The notes under the pieces: model-generated
Database searches by the model: none
What the model saw: only the letters and a program-made list of their open reading frames with translations
What the model was told of the DNA's origin: nothing
Translations under genes and position numbers: made by a program
From: Comamonas sp.
GTDB taxonomy: Bacteria; Pseudomonadota; Gammaproteobacteria; Burkholderiales; Burkholderiaceae_C
DNA: 64,000 nt
NCBI GenBank assembly: GCA_028690035.1
Contig: JAQVCA010000005.1
Location: forward strand, 1-64,000
Reading direction: 5' to 3'
Part shown: positions 9,184 to 17,773 of the stretch, piece after piece
Layout: every line of letters begins with the position of its first letter
How positions within the stretch are numbered: position 1 is the stretch's first letter

Positions 9184-10434
9184 ATGCGCTGTTTTGATTG
9201 CGAATTCATAGCATCTTGCGCCCACTCGGCGACTCCTGTATCAGTGTTTAATAAAATCTTGTCCCCACTCGGGATTCGAAAGCAAGACCAGGCTTTTACC
9301 ACATTGCTTCCACATAGTATGTATAGAGAATCATTTAATGGCACACTTCGTGCGAATACATTATTGTGTCGCATTGCAACAGAGGAATCAGTTGGCGAAT
9401 CATTGTCCCCGGATACCATAGGCTTATATTTAAGGAAAATTAGGCAAGTCGCGATTCGCGCATCCGTTAATAACTATCAACAACTAGCGCCTGAAATTTT
9501 TGTGCGAGATTTGCAAGAACGTATAGACTCGAAAAAAATCACACAGGCGACTGCACGCCTAGAGAAAGCTGCGGCCCTATTTTATTTGGCAGATCAAGGA
9601 AAGATGGCCATGGACTCTGGTTCCTGTGATTTATGGCGATTTGAATTGGCGTACCGTGACATCTCATCAATGTCTGTTGGCGCTCTGCCGAAAAAATCAA
9701 AAAACACCTCTTCAAATAAACTCAAATCATTTTCTGATGAGGTTTTTGATTTTCTTATGAAAAAGACCTTAAATCAAAAATCAGATACCACTCACAACCT
9801 ACTACTCTTCATCAGAGCAAACCTTCTTATTGGACTGCGTCCTGTCGAGTGGCTAAATGCTTGTTTTATCAACTATCAACACAGAAATGCCTTGGGTGAG
9901 TTGGTGGTTCTACCTGATGGATCGATAAAGAGATCTCCAGCGCTCGAGGTTAAAAATGCAAAGCACTCCAGTATTCGCGGAAATGGAGAGAAGAGAATTA
10001 TTTTACTCGACAATCTTGATGACGTAAAAATACAATACATTCACCAATGGCTTCAGGTAGTCAATAAATTAAAAACAGATGATTTAATATCACTATCAGA
10101 AGCCGATATAAACAAAAAAGTATATGGAAGCATGCAACGCGTGATGCGCAATTTATTGATGGGAAATGACCCGAAAGAGAATGTTCCAACCATTTACAGC
10201 ACCAGACATCAGGCTGTAGCCAATGCACGTGCGGATGGGCTGTCCCAAAAGGAAATAGCGGCGCTATTTGGGCACAGCAGCACCAATACAGCTCGAAGAC
10301 ATTATGGAAAGAAGACCGCAGGTTATTCCGGGCGAACTATGCGTCCTGCGCCTGAATCGCTTCAGGCTGTCCGTAGCACGATTGCCGTGCGTCCCAAGGC
10401 TGCGCGAGCCGAAGCTTCTCCTGGCTTGGGCTGA
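9184..10434 (+). CDS. Tyrosine recombinase / integrase-like protein
   Basis: The 416-residue protein shows the C-terminal catalytic pattern of tyrosine recombinases: Arg in LIGLRPVEW (about residue 220), TRHQ (Arg-His, about 340), Gly-His in FGHSSTN and the nucleophile Tyr in ARRHYGKK (about 375). The body is AT-rich, with codon use unlike its neighbours, which points to a separate origin. The last 35 or so residues switch abruptly to GC-rich codons, as if the gene read into flanking DNA after an insertion. No att repeat was recognised beside it. Its role, whether island integrase or orphan recombinase, is open. Confidence 0.8.
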   Translation: MRCFDCEFIASCAHSATPVSVFNKILSPLGIRKQDQAFTTLLPHSMYRESFNGTLRANTLLCRIATEESVGESLSPDTIGLYLRKIRQVAIRASVNNYQQLAPEIFVRDLQERIDSKKITQATARLEKAAALFYLADQGKMAMDSGSCDLWRFELAYRDISSMSVGALPKKSKNTSSNKLKSFSDEVFDFLMKKTLNQKSDTTHNLLLFIRANLLIGLRPVEWLNACFINYQHRNALGELVVLPDGSIKRSPALEVKNAKHSSIRGNGEKRIILLDNLDDVKIQYIHQWLQVVNKLKTDDLISLSEADINKKVYGSMQRVMRNLLMGNDPKENVPTIYSTRHQAVANARADGLSQKEIAALFGHSSTNTARRHYGKKTAGYSGRTMRPAPESLQAVRSTIAVRPKAARAEASPGLG

Positions 10435-10473
10435 TTGCTTCAGCGTGGGTGTTGTTTTGCCAGAGGAAGCGTA

Positions 10474-11196
10474 ATGATTTATTTTTTTGGAGACACCCAT
10501 GGCCACTTCGGGCATGTGCTGGAGGTCGTCTCCAGAGATCGCCCGGCAGCCATCGTCTTCCTGGGCGACTTGCAGGCACAGCGCCCGTTGGATACCGAGT
10601 TGGAATCCATCCTGGGAATGACCGAAGTCTGCTTCATCCATGGCAACCATGACACGGACTCCGATGCCGACTACGACCACCTGTTTGGCTCGGCCTTGGC
10701 AGACAGGAACTTGCATGGGCGCGTTGCCCTGATCGATGGTGTACGCATTGCCGGGCTGGGCGGCGTCTTCCGGGGACAGGTGTGGACGCCCCCAGTTGAT
10801 TGGCTCTACGAGTCTCCTGAAGAGTTCACGGCGCGCTGCGATAGGGGCAACCGCTGGCGCGACGGGCTGCCGCGCAAGCACCGCAGTTCCATTTTCCCGG
10901 AGGATTACTTTCGCCTGGTGTCCCAACGCGCCGACATCCTGGTAACGCACGAGGCTCCCAGCGCCCATCCGCACGGCTTTGAGGCCATTGATGAACTGGC
11001 GCGCAGCTTGCGTGTGGGCAAGGCGTTCCACGGCCACCACCATGACTGTCTGGACTACAGCCACGACTGGGAGCGGCTGGGGTTTGCCGCCTTTGGCGTG
11101 GGGTTTTGCGGGGTCACCGATATGAACGGCGGCTGCATTCAGCCGGGGAAGTTTGACCAGGCACGGGCAGCACGCCTGCGGCAGGGGAGTGCATGA
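10474..11196 (+). CDS. Calcineurin-like metallophosphoesterase
   Basis: The product (240 residues) carries the metal-binding series of this superfamily: GDTHGH at the very N-terminus, FLGDLQ, HGNHDTD, a later THEAP and HGHHHD. It is a cytosolic phosphoesterase whose substrate (nucleotide, protein or nucleic acid phosphate) cannot be told from sequence. I place the start at ATG 10474, so the product begins MIYFFGDTHGH as in close relatives; upstream in-frame codons overlap the recombinase tail. It overlaps the next gene by four bases (ATGA), so the pair is co-translated. Confidence 0.88.
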   Translation: MIYFFGDTHGHFGHVLEVVSRDRPAAIVFLGDLQAQRPLDTELESILGMTEVCFIHGNHDTDSDADYDHLFGSALADRNLHGRVALIDGVRIAGLGGVFRGQVWTPPVDWLYESPEEFTARCDRGNRWRDGLPRKHRSSIFPEDYFRLVSQRADILVTHEAPSAHPHGFEAIDELARSLRVGKAFHGHHHDCLDYSHDWERLGFAAFGVGFCGVTDMNGGCIQPGKFDQARAARLRQGSA

Positions 11197-11828
11197 AAGA
11201 CCAACGACAAGAGCGCTTGGGGCGCTTGCAGCGCGAGTACCATCGCAACCATCCATGGCGGCTGGGGCCGAGCGGATTGTTTGTCCCGCACAGCTATACC
11301 GAGGTCAAGCAGGATGCATTGTCTTGGTGGGATGACGTGGGCTTCATCCTCAATCGTCGGCGCGTCATCGTGTGGTGGCGGCATCCGCGCCACGTGTACC
11401 GCGATGCCATTGAAGAGCTGGCGCAAGAGCAAACTGGCGAGTTCCCGTTCGACGATTGGTTGACGCGAGGTGCAATTCCGAACTACCGCAAGGTAGGTCG
11501 ATCGCGCAAGAAAATCGTCAGTTGCACCTGCCGCCCGCCATCTGAAGCATCACGTGCCTATTTCCAGCGTCTGCGAGCCCTGGAACAGGAAATGTCAGCG
11601 CAAGGGATTGACTGCAGTGTGCGCCCCAGCAGCAAGCGCAAGCGCCTGTCGTGGGCAACCGGGCTGGAGTTGGTTGCGCCACTGGAGGTGCGCAACGAAC
11701 AGGAGCTTGCCGTCGTGGCCGATCTGGCCCGGCGCCTGCTGCTGGGCAGAACCACGCTTGAGCGGGAATTCGCCGACTATTGCTACGACAAGGCGATCTG
11801 GTTATCCGAGGCAGCAGCCAGAGCATAG
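11193..11828 (+). CDS. Unknown protein coupled to the phosphoesterase
   Basis: I do not recognise this 211-residue protein. It is basic, rich in Arg and Trp at the N-terminus (HPWRLGPSG, RRRVIVWWRHPRH), with a CTCRPPSEASRAYF segment in the middle and a helical C-terminal third. No signal peptide or membrane segment is visible. Its ATG overlaps the phosphoesterase stop, so the two products likely act together. It converges on hipA with about 50 bp between. A nucleic-acid-related role is only a guess from the basic composition. Confidence 0.65.
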   Translation: MKDQRQERLGRLQREYHRNHPWRLGPSGLFVPHSYTEVKQDALSWWDDVGFILNRRRVIVWWRHPRHVYRDAIEELAQEQTGEFPFDDWLTRGAIPNYRKVGRSRKKIVSCTCRPPSEASRAYFQRLRALEQEMSAQGIDCSVRPSSKRKRLSWATGLELVAPLEVRNEQELAVVADLARRLLLGRTTLEREFADYCYDKAIWLSEAAARA

Positions 11829-11878
11829 CCATCCATTGCAATAGGCTGGATGGCCGAGGCATCTACTGTGGCCATGCG

Positions 11879-13186
11879 TCAGGCAATTTGCTTGGTCATC
11901 TCTTTGAGGACGGTGTGCAAGATGGCTCTGAGGCATCGCAATTCGCCTGCCAGGGTAGCTGCCAGTTCTGGGCGCGTCTGGACGATTCGGGCGTTATCGG
12001 CCTCAACCTCGGCGTACAGCGTTTCAGCTTCCGGCATCACACGATGGCGCAGGTTTTCCAATAGGCGCTCTGCTGTGCCTTTGGCCAGGTTCAGTGCCTC
12101 CCCAGCTTGCAGCAGCACGCCACGATGGATATTGGAGAAATGGTGAACGCCCAAAATGGGCCAGGCCAGTGGGGTTTGCGCGGGCCAGCCGTTCTTGTCA
12201 AAGGCGGGGGAGTCGTAGGTGGCGACGCTGAGCAGGTCATAGAACGGCGCCAGCTGCACGCCCTCGTGCGAGACCAGAAAGCTCAGGTTTTTCAAGTGGG
12301 CATCGCTGTTGCCCACGAGCACGTTGAACACCAGCCAGCCAAACAGCCGCGTGCGTGCCACAGCCGGGCTACGGCAGGCCCTGGCCAAAGCCGCCAAGCT
12401 ATCCATGCTGCCCTGGCTGTACTTGAAGCCTCGATCGAGGCCAAGCAACTGGCAAGCATCAATGGCGTGACGACGCTGCCACCCCTGGGGGCCTGGCACC
12501 CGGTCAAAACGATCAACCAGGTACACCGGCGAGGGCACGTAGCGTCGATGCACGTTGGGCACATCCAGGCCGAGTCGCTGGGCCAGCCGCATGACAAACC
12601 ATTCGTTGATGACGGAATGAGGGTAGTCCTCGTCAGGGTGATCAGGCTTGAGGATGTGGGTGGAAGGCGTGGCACCGGCAGGCTCAAACAATGCGCCCTC
12701 TTGCAAGACAACGGCCAGCTTGTGCTGCGCCCCAGCCAGCGACATGCGCTTGATTGCTGCGTGCGTCAACGGCGCCTTCGGCATCTGCAGGATGCGCGCC
12801 TGCAAGGGCTCATCAGGCAAAGGGCGCAACGGCTCGGTGGCTTGGGGCGCGGCCTCGGGCGGCAGTAAGGTCAGCGATCCGGCAGACTCCGCGCCATACC
12901 ACCCCAGCAGGCCGAAAGCATCGGCAGCATCCAGCCTGGCATCACCGGCCAGCAGGGTGCGTTGCCCCTCCTCGGGCAGCAGATTGTCAAAGTACCACTG
13001 CACCGGGCGCTGACTGGCGCCGTCCAGCAAGGGCTCGGCGCTCAAGGGCAGGTGCGGGCTCAGCGCAAAGGCCTGCGGGTGGTTCAACCAGCTTGCGGCG
13101 TATTGAAAACTCCACAGGCCTGCCACCTCTTGCAGGCTGCCGACTTCCTGCTGATTGATCGAGGCACGCAGTGAGCGGCCATTCAT
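11879..13186 (-). CDS. hipA: HipA-family serine/threonine kinase toxin
   Basis: HipA toxins phosphorylate translation factors (glutamyl-tRNA synthetase in E. coli) and cause growth arrest. The protein (435 residues) has the N-terminal HipA subdomain, MSLAGAQHKLAVV (about residues 148-160), HILKPDHP (about 180), the catalytic loop NSDAHLKNLSFL (about 293-304) and the FYDLLS metal loop, so all kinase elements are present. It overlaps hipB by four bases (ATGA at 13186-13183). The gene order hipB-hipA and the coupling are standard for this toxin-antitoxin type. Confidence 0.93.
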   Translation of the reverse strand: MNGRSLRASINQQEVGSLQEVAGLWSFQYAASWLNHPQAFALSPHLPLSAEPLLDGASQRPVQWYFDNLLPEEGQRTLLAGDARLDAADAFGLLGWYGAESAGSLTLLPPEAAPQATEPLRPLPDEPLQARILQMPKAPLTHAAIKRMSLAGAQHKLAVVLQEGALFEPAGATPSTHILKPDHPDEDYPHSVINEWFVMRLAQRLGLDVPNVHRRYVPSPVYLVDRFDRVPGPQGWQRRHAIDACQLLGLDRGFKYSQGSMDSLAALARACRSPAVARTRLFGWLVFNVLVGNSDAHLKNLSFLVSHEGVQLAPFYDLLSVATYDSPAFDKNGWPAQTPLAWPILGVHHFSNIHRGVLLQAGEALNLAKGTAERLLENLRHRVMPEAETLYAEVEADNARIVQTRPELAATLAGELRCLRAILHTVLKEMTKQIA

Positions 13187-13446
13187 GACTGCCCCTTGCT
13201 GCGCACAGCCTCAAGATGTGCAGCCACGTCCTCTGGCACATCCACCATGACGCGGATGCCCAAACCCTCCAGCACCTGAAAGAGCTTTCCCCACTGCACG
13301 GATTCGCTGCCACGCTCCACCTTGCCCAGGAAGTTCTCACTCACGCCGACACTACCGGCAGCATCGTCTTGGCGGATTTTTTGCGCCTTGCGGCTGGCAC
13401 GTACCACTTTGCCGATGGTTGATGCGCTGGTTATGGGTATATTCAT
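13183..13446 (-). CDS. hipB: HipB-family antitoxin and autoregulator
   Basis: The 87-residue protein is an XRE-type helix-turn-helix (KIRQDDAAGSVGVSENFLGK) with a C-terminal strand and helix (IRVMVDVPEDVAAHLEAVR) like HipB. I choose the ATG at 13446 rather than a TTG two codons upstream, because the TTG falls inside the operator. HipB neutralises HipA and represses the operon. Two copies of one palindromic motif upstream (13451-13472 and 13551-13572) fit that role. Confidence 0.92.
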   Translation of the reverse strand: MNIPITSASTIGKVVRASRKAQKIRQDDAAGSVGVSENFLGKVERGSESVQWGKLFQVLEGLGIRVMVDVPEDVAAHLEAVRSKGQS

Positions 13447-13450
13447 GGTC

Positions 13451-13472
13451 AATCCTCACAATTGCAAGGATT
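13451..13472. promoter_or_regulatory. hipBA operator 1
   Basis: AATCCT and AGGATT form an inverted repeat with a 10-base centre containing CACAAT. It directly abuts the hipB start. The arrangement resembles the TATCC-N8-GGATA operators of E. coli HipB, with a longer centre. Confidence 0.7.
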
Positions 13473-13550
13473 TTGAGCCAAACGAAGAGCCTTGACAATA
13501 AATCCACTCAGTCATGCGGATTTGCACGCCAGTCGGTTCTTCCGCAAAAA

Positions 13551-13572
13551 AATCCTTACAATCACGAGGATT
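13551..13572. promoter_or_regulatory. hipBA operator 2
   Basis: A second AATCCT-N10-AGGATT copy with a near-identical centre (TTACAATCAC against TCACAATTGC), exactly 100 bp upstream of operator 1. Two operators on the same helical face could allow looping by HipB dimers. Confidence 0.7.
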
Positions 13573-13675
13573 TTTAGAGTAGACAACGCTGCGCGTTGCC
13601 TGCTCTCTACTCGTTTCTACGAAACCCGGAGAAATACAGCTACAGCCACCATCAGATGGCAAGCCATCTCGATCA

Positions 13676-14782
13676 TCAGCCCAGCTTCTTGGCCAAATCT
13701 TCCGCTCGCGGATGGTAGTAGCGCTTGAGCATGCGCAAGTCTCGGTGCCCTGTCACTGCGGACAACTCCAGCACGTTGGACAACTTTTCTGCCAGCCTCG
13801 AAGCCGCTTCATGGCGGGTATCGTGAAAGTGAACGTCGCTCAGGAAGCCTGGTTGCGGCCTTCTGCGTGCGGCTTTGCAGTCAGCCAGGTAGTCCTGCTG
13901 CGCTCGCTCAATCGCCCGCGCAAACCCCTTGCGCAACGCCATCGCAGTCGTCGGAAATACCGACCCAGCCACCCGTTCAACAGGCTTTCCGCGTTCTGTC
14001 TTCGGGCGCGAAGGCAGCTCCTTCAGAATACTGACCGCCGTCGTGGACAGCGGCACGGTGCGCGCATCACCATTCTTCGTGTCCGGCAGGTGCGCGGTGC
14101 GTCGTTTGAGATCGACGTTCTCCCACTGAAGGGCCAGCAACTCGCCCCTGCGCATTGCCGTTTCCAACGCCAGCCGCACCAGCGGCAGCAACCACGGATT
14201 ACGCGCCCCCTTGGTGAAGGTTCCATCCTGTTGGCGCACTCCGCCCGTCAGCGCTGCCAACAAGTAGCTTTCCTCTTCATGCGAAAGCCGCCGATCCCGC
14301 GCTCGCGCCTTTTCCGGCCGCTTCACCAACGGAATCGGGTTCTCGACATGGATGCCCCACTCTCGTCGCGCATGGTTGAACACTGTGGAAAGCACGTCGA
14401 TTTCCCGATTGACGGTGCCTCCAGTCACCTCCTTGAGCCGACGGTCACGCCACCTGGCGACCTCCGTACTAGTGATGGCCGTCATCTTCAGACCCACCAA
14501 CGCCGCATCGCGCAAGAGCACATCGATCTTCACGGACTCGATGGCAGCAGACTTCTTCCCCGGCGTTATCTCCTGCTGATAGCGTTTGAGAATCGCTGCA
14601 AGCGTGTTCTTCTCAGCCTCCCGCCGATCGATGAACCCCTTGGTTTCCAGTTCGCTCTCAACCGTGCGAACCCACTTCTCGGCATCTTCCTTGTACGTGA
14701 AGGTGCGGGACTGTTCCGGGAAGCCCTTGCGCCTCACCTTGGCCCGCCACTGATACTCCCCGCGCTTTGTAATTTGCCCCAT
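13676..14782 (-). CDS. Tyrosine-type site-specific integrase of island A
   Basis: This 368-residue integrase has an N-terminal arm-binding/SAM-like region and the catalytic residues: Arg in TAMRRGELLAL (about 210), HDTRHEA (about 315), GHRDLRM (about 340) and Tyr in RYYHPRA. It reads leftward, with its start 97 bp from the att copy at 14880-14927, so it is the best candidate for integrating island A into tRNA-Pro. It is only distantly similar by eye to the 540-residue integrase on the other side of that att, so the two islands seem to be independent arrivals. Confidence 0.93.
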   Translation of the reverse strand: MGQITKRGEYQWRAKVRRKGFPEQSRTFTYKEDAEKWVRTVESELETKGFIDRREAEKNTLAAILKRYQQEITPGKKSAAIESVKIDVLLRDAALVGLKMTAITSTEVARWRDRRLKEVTGGTVNREIDVLSTVFNHARREWGIHVENPIPLVKRPEKARARDRRLSHEEESYLLAALTGGVRQQDGTFTKGARNPWLLPLVRLALETAMRRGELLALQWENVDLKRRTAHLPDTKNGDARTVPLSTTAVSILKELPSRPKTERGKPVERVAGSVFPTTAMALRKGFARAIERAQQDYLADCKAARRRPQPGFLSDVHFHDTRHEAASRLAEKLSNVLELSAVTGHRDLRMLKRYYHPRAEDLAKKLG

Positions 14783-14879
14783 GTCGCATTTGCCTCACAT
14801 CGTCGCCAATGGCCCAAGAATGGCCCAACAAATGCTATCACGGACACAGATACCAGGGAGAAATGTAAAAAATCGATAC

Positions 14880-14927
14880 GTTCGGGACGTAGAGGCCGGA
14901 GGTTCGAATCCTCTCACCCCGACCAGG
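14880..14927 (+). repeat. Central att site: 3' end of tRNA-Pro(CGG)
   Basis: This 48-bp block is identical to 39505-39552. It reads as the 3' part of a tRNA on the plus strand: anticodon loop TTCGGGA (anticodon CGG), stem, variable loop, T-arm GGAGG-TTCGAAT-CCTCT, acceptor CACCCCG, A, CCA. The 5' half is absent, so it is not a functional tRNA. Four bases before it (14877-14880, TACG) still pair with the CGTA of the anticodon stem. It is attR of island A and attL of island B. Confidence 0.93.
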
Positions 14928-14983
14928 TTTCTATAGGGAAAAGGCAGTTCTTGCCCCCTCCCACACGCCAAAAAGAGGCGTTT

Positions 14984-15003
14984 AGTGGGAAATCTGTGGT
15001 TCA
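14984..15003 (+). repeat. Left copy of island-end 20-bp repeat
   Basis: AGTGGGAAATCTGTGGTTCA, identical and in the same orientation as 39359-39378. It lies 56 bp inside the left att. Integrase or excisionase arm-binding is a reasonable guess from position. Confidence 0.8.
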
Positions 15004-15078
15004 GCAGAGCCACCACAGCAAAAAAGCGAAGTCGACTAAAAGCAACGCTATACGTAGTTCCAGCAACTTTTTGGAGCT

Positions 15079-16701
15079 ATGCCTGTGGCACATATCGAAA
15101 ATCGCTCGCGAACCAGGGTCACCGTCAAAAATCGCGATGACCTGACGCGTTTCTTCCCTTTCAATAAAAATGATGCAGCAAAGCTGTACTTCGCTGAGCT
15201 GAAGGCTCAAGGCCTCAAACCAGCTGCGACCGTCCTAGACGAGGCATACCTCGTGCGTTACAAGGCCAATGGTCGACGCCAGACGTTCACAGCCACCAGT
15301 CATGATGAAGCAATCGCTGTAAAAAAGCGCATTGAAGCAGAGCAGCATTCAGGCCTGTTCATCAACTACAGCAAAGCGCACCAAACAACTTTTGCCGACC
15401 TGCTCACTCGCTACCTGCATGAGGAGGCTCCGCGCAAGAAGGGCTTTCTCGTCATTGGCTACCAAATTAATTCTTGGCTCCAAGATGTTGGGCTCGAACG
15501 CCAAGATATCGCTGCCATACACGCCGCACACCCCAATCCGCACAACCCTGCACTGCGCATTCCCAAGACCACTGGTCGGCGCATGTCTTCTACCTGCTCA
15601 ACTGTTGCATTCATTCGCAAAAGCTTTGTAGCAATTGGCCCAGAGGACTTCAGGGACTACATAGATGAGCGCCTGCAATCAGCAGAACCAGCCACTGTGG
15701 ATCGCGAACTTGACGTGTTCCGTGCGGTTTGCAAAACGGCTATCGCCACTTGGCGCATCCATGTTCACATGGACCCGATGGCTGGATTGGAGCGCCCTAA
15801 ATACTTCAACGAACGCGACCGAAGACTACGCCCAGGCGAAGAAGAGCGACTCATGGAAGCAGCAGCGGATGAAGACAAACGCTGGACCGAGCGCTTACTC
15901 GCCGACCAACATTTTGAAAACCGCCCTTCGTCAACGAAGTACCAACGACTCATAGCCATTCAAGAAGCACGCGACGTAGTACAACAAGGCCATGGACTCA
16001 TCCCCATGCTGTCAACGTTCCTGCAGTTCCAACTCATGACCGGAGCGCGCAGAAGTGAAACGTTAAAACTCACTTGGGCACATGTTGACCTAGAACGTCA
16101 AGCGGCCTTTCTTCCCGAAACGAAGAATGGGCGCCCGCGCACGCTGCCACTGCGCCTGGACTTGGTAGCGCTACTGCAGCAACTCCCCCGAACAGGCGAG
16201 TACGTTTTTCCAATTCCTGCGGACTATCTACGCAACGCCTGGAGCCGCATGTGCCAAGCAGCAGGCATTGAAACAGAGGGAGAGGGACGGCTGCGCATCC
16301 ACGACCTGCGCCATGAAGCCATCTCACGCGTTGCCGAGGTGGGTAGCCAAACGCCCGGAGGCTTCTCTTTGCTAGACCTGCAGGCATTCAGCGGACATCG
16401 CGACCCACGCATGTTGATGCGCTACACCCACTTGACCCCGACTGGGCTGGCTCGTCGTCTTGACCTGGCCTTCTCACAAAAGGGCCTAAAGGACGGCACC
16501 ACTACCGTGCATAAAGGGCGAATGCGTCTCACCACAGCAGCGCAGCAGTCCATGCAAGAGCTGATGACCCTGCCCCTGTCAAACCAGATAGCAGACAACG
16601 GGTTCGAGATTGCACAGCTTGCCACGGTAGAACAAGCCCACAAAACATTGCCAAGCAATGTAGTGAGCTTTCACAACTACCGAAAAGCGGCTGCAGCATA
16701 A
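15079..16701 (+). CDS. Tyrosine-type integrase of island B
   Basis: A 540-residue tyrosine recombinase, longer than usual because of inserted segments in the central region. Catalytic motifs are MTGARRSETLKL (Arg, about residue 322), HDLRHEAISR (about 410), SGHRDPRML (about 440) and Tyr in MRYTHLTP. It reads rightward, starting 151 bp from the att at 14880-14927, as expected for the integrase of the island to its right. The gene looks intact and should allow integration. Excision may need the AlpA-like protein at the other end of the island. Confidence 0.93.
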   Translation: MPVAHIENRSRTRVTVKNRDDLTRFFPFNKNDAAKLYFAELKAQGLKPAATVLDEAYLVRYKANGRRQTFTATSHDEAIAVKKRIEAEQHSGLFINYSKAHQTTFADLLTRYLHEEAPRKKGFLVIGYQINSWLQDVGLERQDIAAIHAAHPNPHNPALRIPKTTGRRMSSTCSTVAFIRKSFVAIGPEDFRDYIDERLQSAEPATVDRELDVFRAVCKTAIATWRIHVHMDPMAGLERPKYFNERDRRLRPGEEERLMEAAADEDKRWTERLLADQHFENRPSSTKYQRLIAIQEARDVVQQGHGLIPMLSTFLQFQLMTGARRSETLKLTWAHVDLERQAAFLPETKNGRPRTLPLRLDLVALLQQLPRTGEYVFPIPADYLRNAWSRMCQAAGIETEGEGRLRIHDLRHEAISRVAEVGSQTPGGFSLLDLQAFSGHRDPRMLMRYTHLTPTGLARRLDLAFSQKGLKDGTTTVHKGRMRLTTAAQQSMQELMTLPLSNQIADNGFEIAQLATVEQAHKTLPSNVVSFHNYRKAAAA

Positions 16702-16835
16702 AGCACCTGCCTACAGGTGGCATCCGCTTGCACTCCCGCATTGATGGCTGAAGCCTTTAGGCCAAGAATCGGTGTGGGAGAGGACAGGTGATTGCCACAC
16801 ACCAGACGTTGCCCACCTCGTGAAATGGTTTCATC

Positions 16836-17690
16836 ATGCAGTTCTCACCCAGTAATATCGACACCCGACCGCATTCTTCCTTTGTTGGGATACATCAGGA
16901 GTTGTGTTTCTCACCGAGCTGGTTACACCGTGCATCTAAAGGCTACGCTTCCATTGGCGCCAAAGAACTTGGGAAAGCAGGCACTGCGCCAGCACACCGC
17001 ATGGTTGCCATGCTTTTGTTGGGACAGCTTTTCCCTGGGGACTCGGTGCTACACCGCTGTGGCAACCGTAAATGCCACAACCCATACCACCTGTACATTG
17101 GCGGCGATGCTGAAAATAAGCGCGATGCAAAGCTACACAGGACGAGTGGGCAACTTTGGGGAAATCTCTATCAGACCTGCGGCTTCGGCACTCACATCGT
17201 TGAGATGCAGCAACCGCTGGTGTTGAGCACAGAAACTTGTCGAAGGTCACTCAAGTTCAAAGGCTTTACTCCGTGCGCATGTTTTCACGTTGACTGGCTC
17301 GCAGCAACCACTGATGGCTACCCGCAACTGCATGGCCATCAACTTCCAGCAGATATAGCAGGAGCGCACCGCAAGATTCACCAGTTATTCTGCGGCCCCA
17401 TCGACAGATACGACATCGTTGGACACCGCTGTGGAGACCCGACTTGCCTCAACCCTTACCATCTCGCCATTGTGGGCCGGGCAGACATCGGCGAGTGGAA
17501 TCTGAAGTACGACAAGCGCTTCAAGCTAACACCTGCAGACCACGCCCGAATTGCCTTATCCACAGCTACGAATGCACAACTTGCCGCAGATTTTGGTGTG
17601 CATCCTCAAACGATTCAAAGCTACAGGTTGTCTGGCCGCAACGGTCGACAAACTGGCAGAAATTATTCAAGAGTTCGCACAACTACATAG
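16836..17690 (+). CDS. Double His-Me-finger (zinc-loop) endonuclease-like protein
   Basis: The 284-residue protein contains two copies of a Cys/His signature like the zinc loop of I-PpoI-type His-Me-finger endonucleases: HRCGNRKCHNPYHL from residue 73 and HRCGDPTCLNPYHL from residue 197. Each copy is preceded by a His-containing helix (APAHRMVAML and AGAHRKIHQLF). The C-terminal 50 residues look like a helix-turn-helix (NAQLAADFGVHPQTIQSYRL). Tandem duplication plus a DNA-binding tail suggests a site-specific nicking or cutting enzyme. It lies downstream of the integrase on the same strand, so either a mobility or a defence role is possible. Moderate confidence in fold, low in role. Confidence 0.65.
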   Translation: MQFSPSNIDTRPHSSFVGIHQELCFSPSWLHRASKGYASIGAKELGKAGTAPAHRMVAMLLLGQLFPGDSVLHRCGNRKCHNPYHLYIGGDAENKRDAKLHRTSGQLWGNLYQTCGFGTHIVEMQQPLVLSTETCRRSLKFKGFTPCACFHVDWLAATTDGYPQLHGHQLPADIAGAHRKIHQLFCGPIDRYDIVGHRCGDPTCLNPYHLAIVGRADIGEWNLKYDKRFKLTPADHARIALSTATNAQLAADFGVHPQTIQSYRLSGRNGRQTGRNYSRVRTTT

Positions 17691-17773
17691 TCACTCAAAG
17701 GCGCGTGATGCTGGACGCACTGCTTCCCATCACCGGTGATGCTACACAGTGCAAGCTCCCTATCTGGTAAGTG

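Larger units (their letters stand above)
1..14927. mobile_element. Genomic island A (left end outside window)
   Basis: This stretch carries restriction, toxin-antitoxin and recombinase genes and ends at a 48-bp copy of a tRNA-Pro 3' end. A leftward integrase (13676-14782) starts 97 bp inside that att copy, which is the usual layout for a tRNA-integrated island. The intact tRNA is not in the window and should lie to the left of base 1. The stretch is a mosaic: 8.5-10.3 kb is clearly AT-richer than its flanks. I infer one island, but several insertions side by side are possible. Confidence 0.65.

Noticed and set aside
14850-14925. A complete tRNA-Pro at the central or right repeat
   Set aside because: Upstream of both 48-bp copies there is no D-arm or matching 5' acceptor strand, so only 3' ends are present.
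13712-15145. A 477-residue plus-strand frame across the integrase and att region
   Set aside because: It is antisense to a clear integrase, runs through the tRNA fragment and shows no domain.
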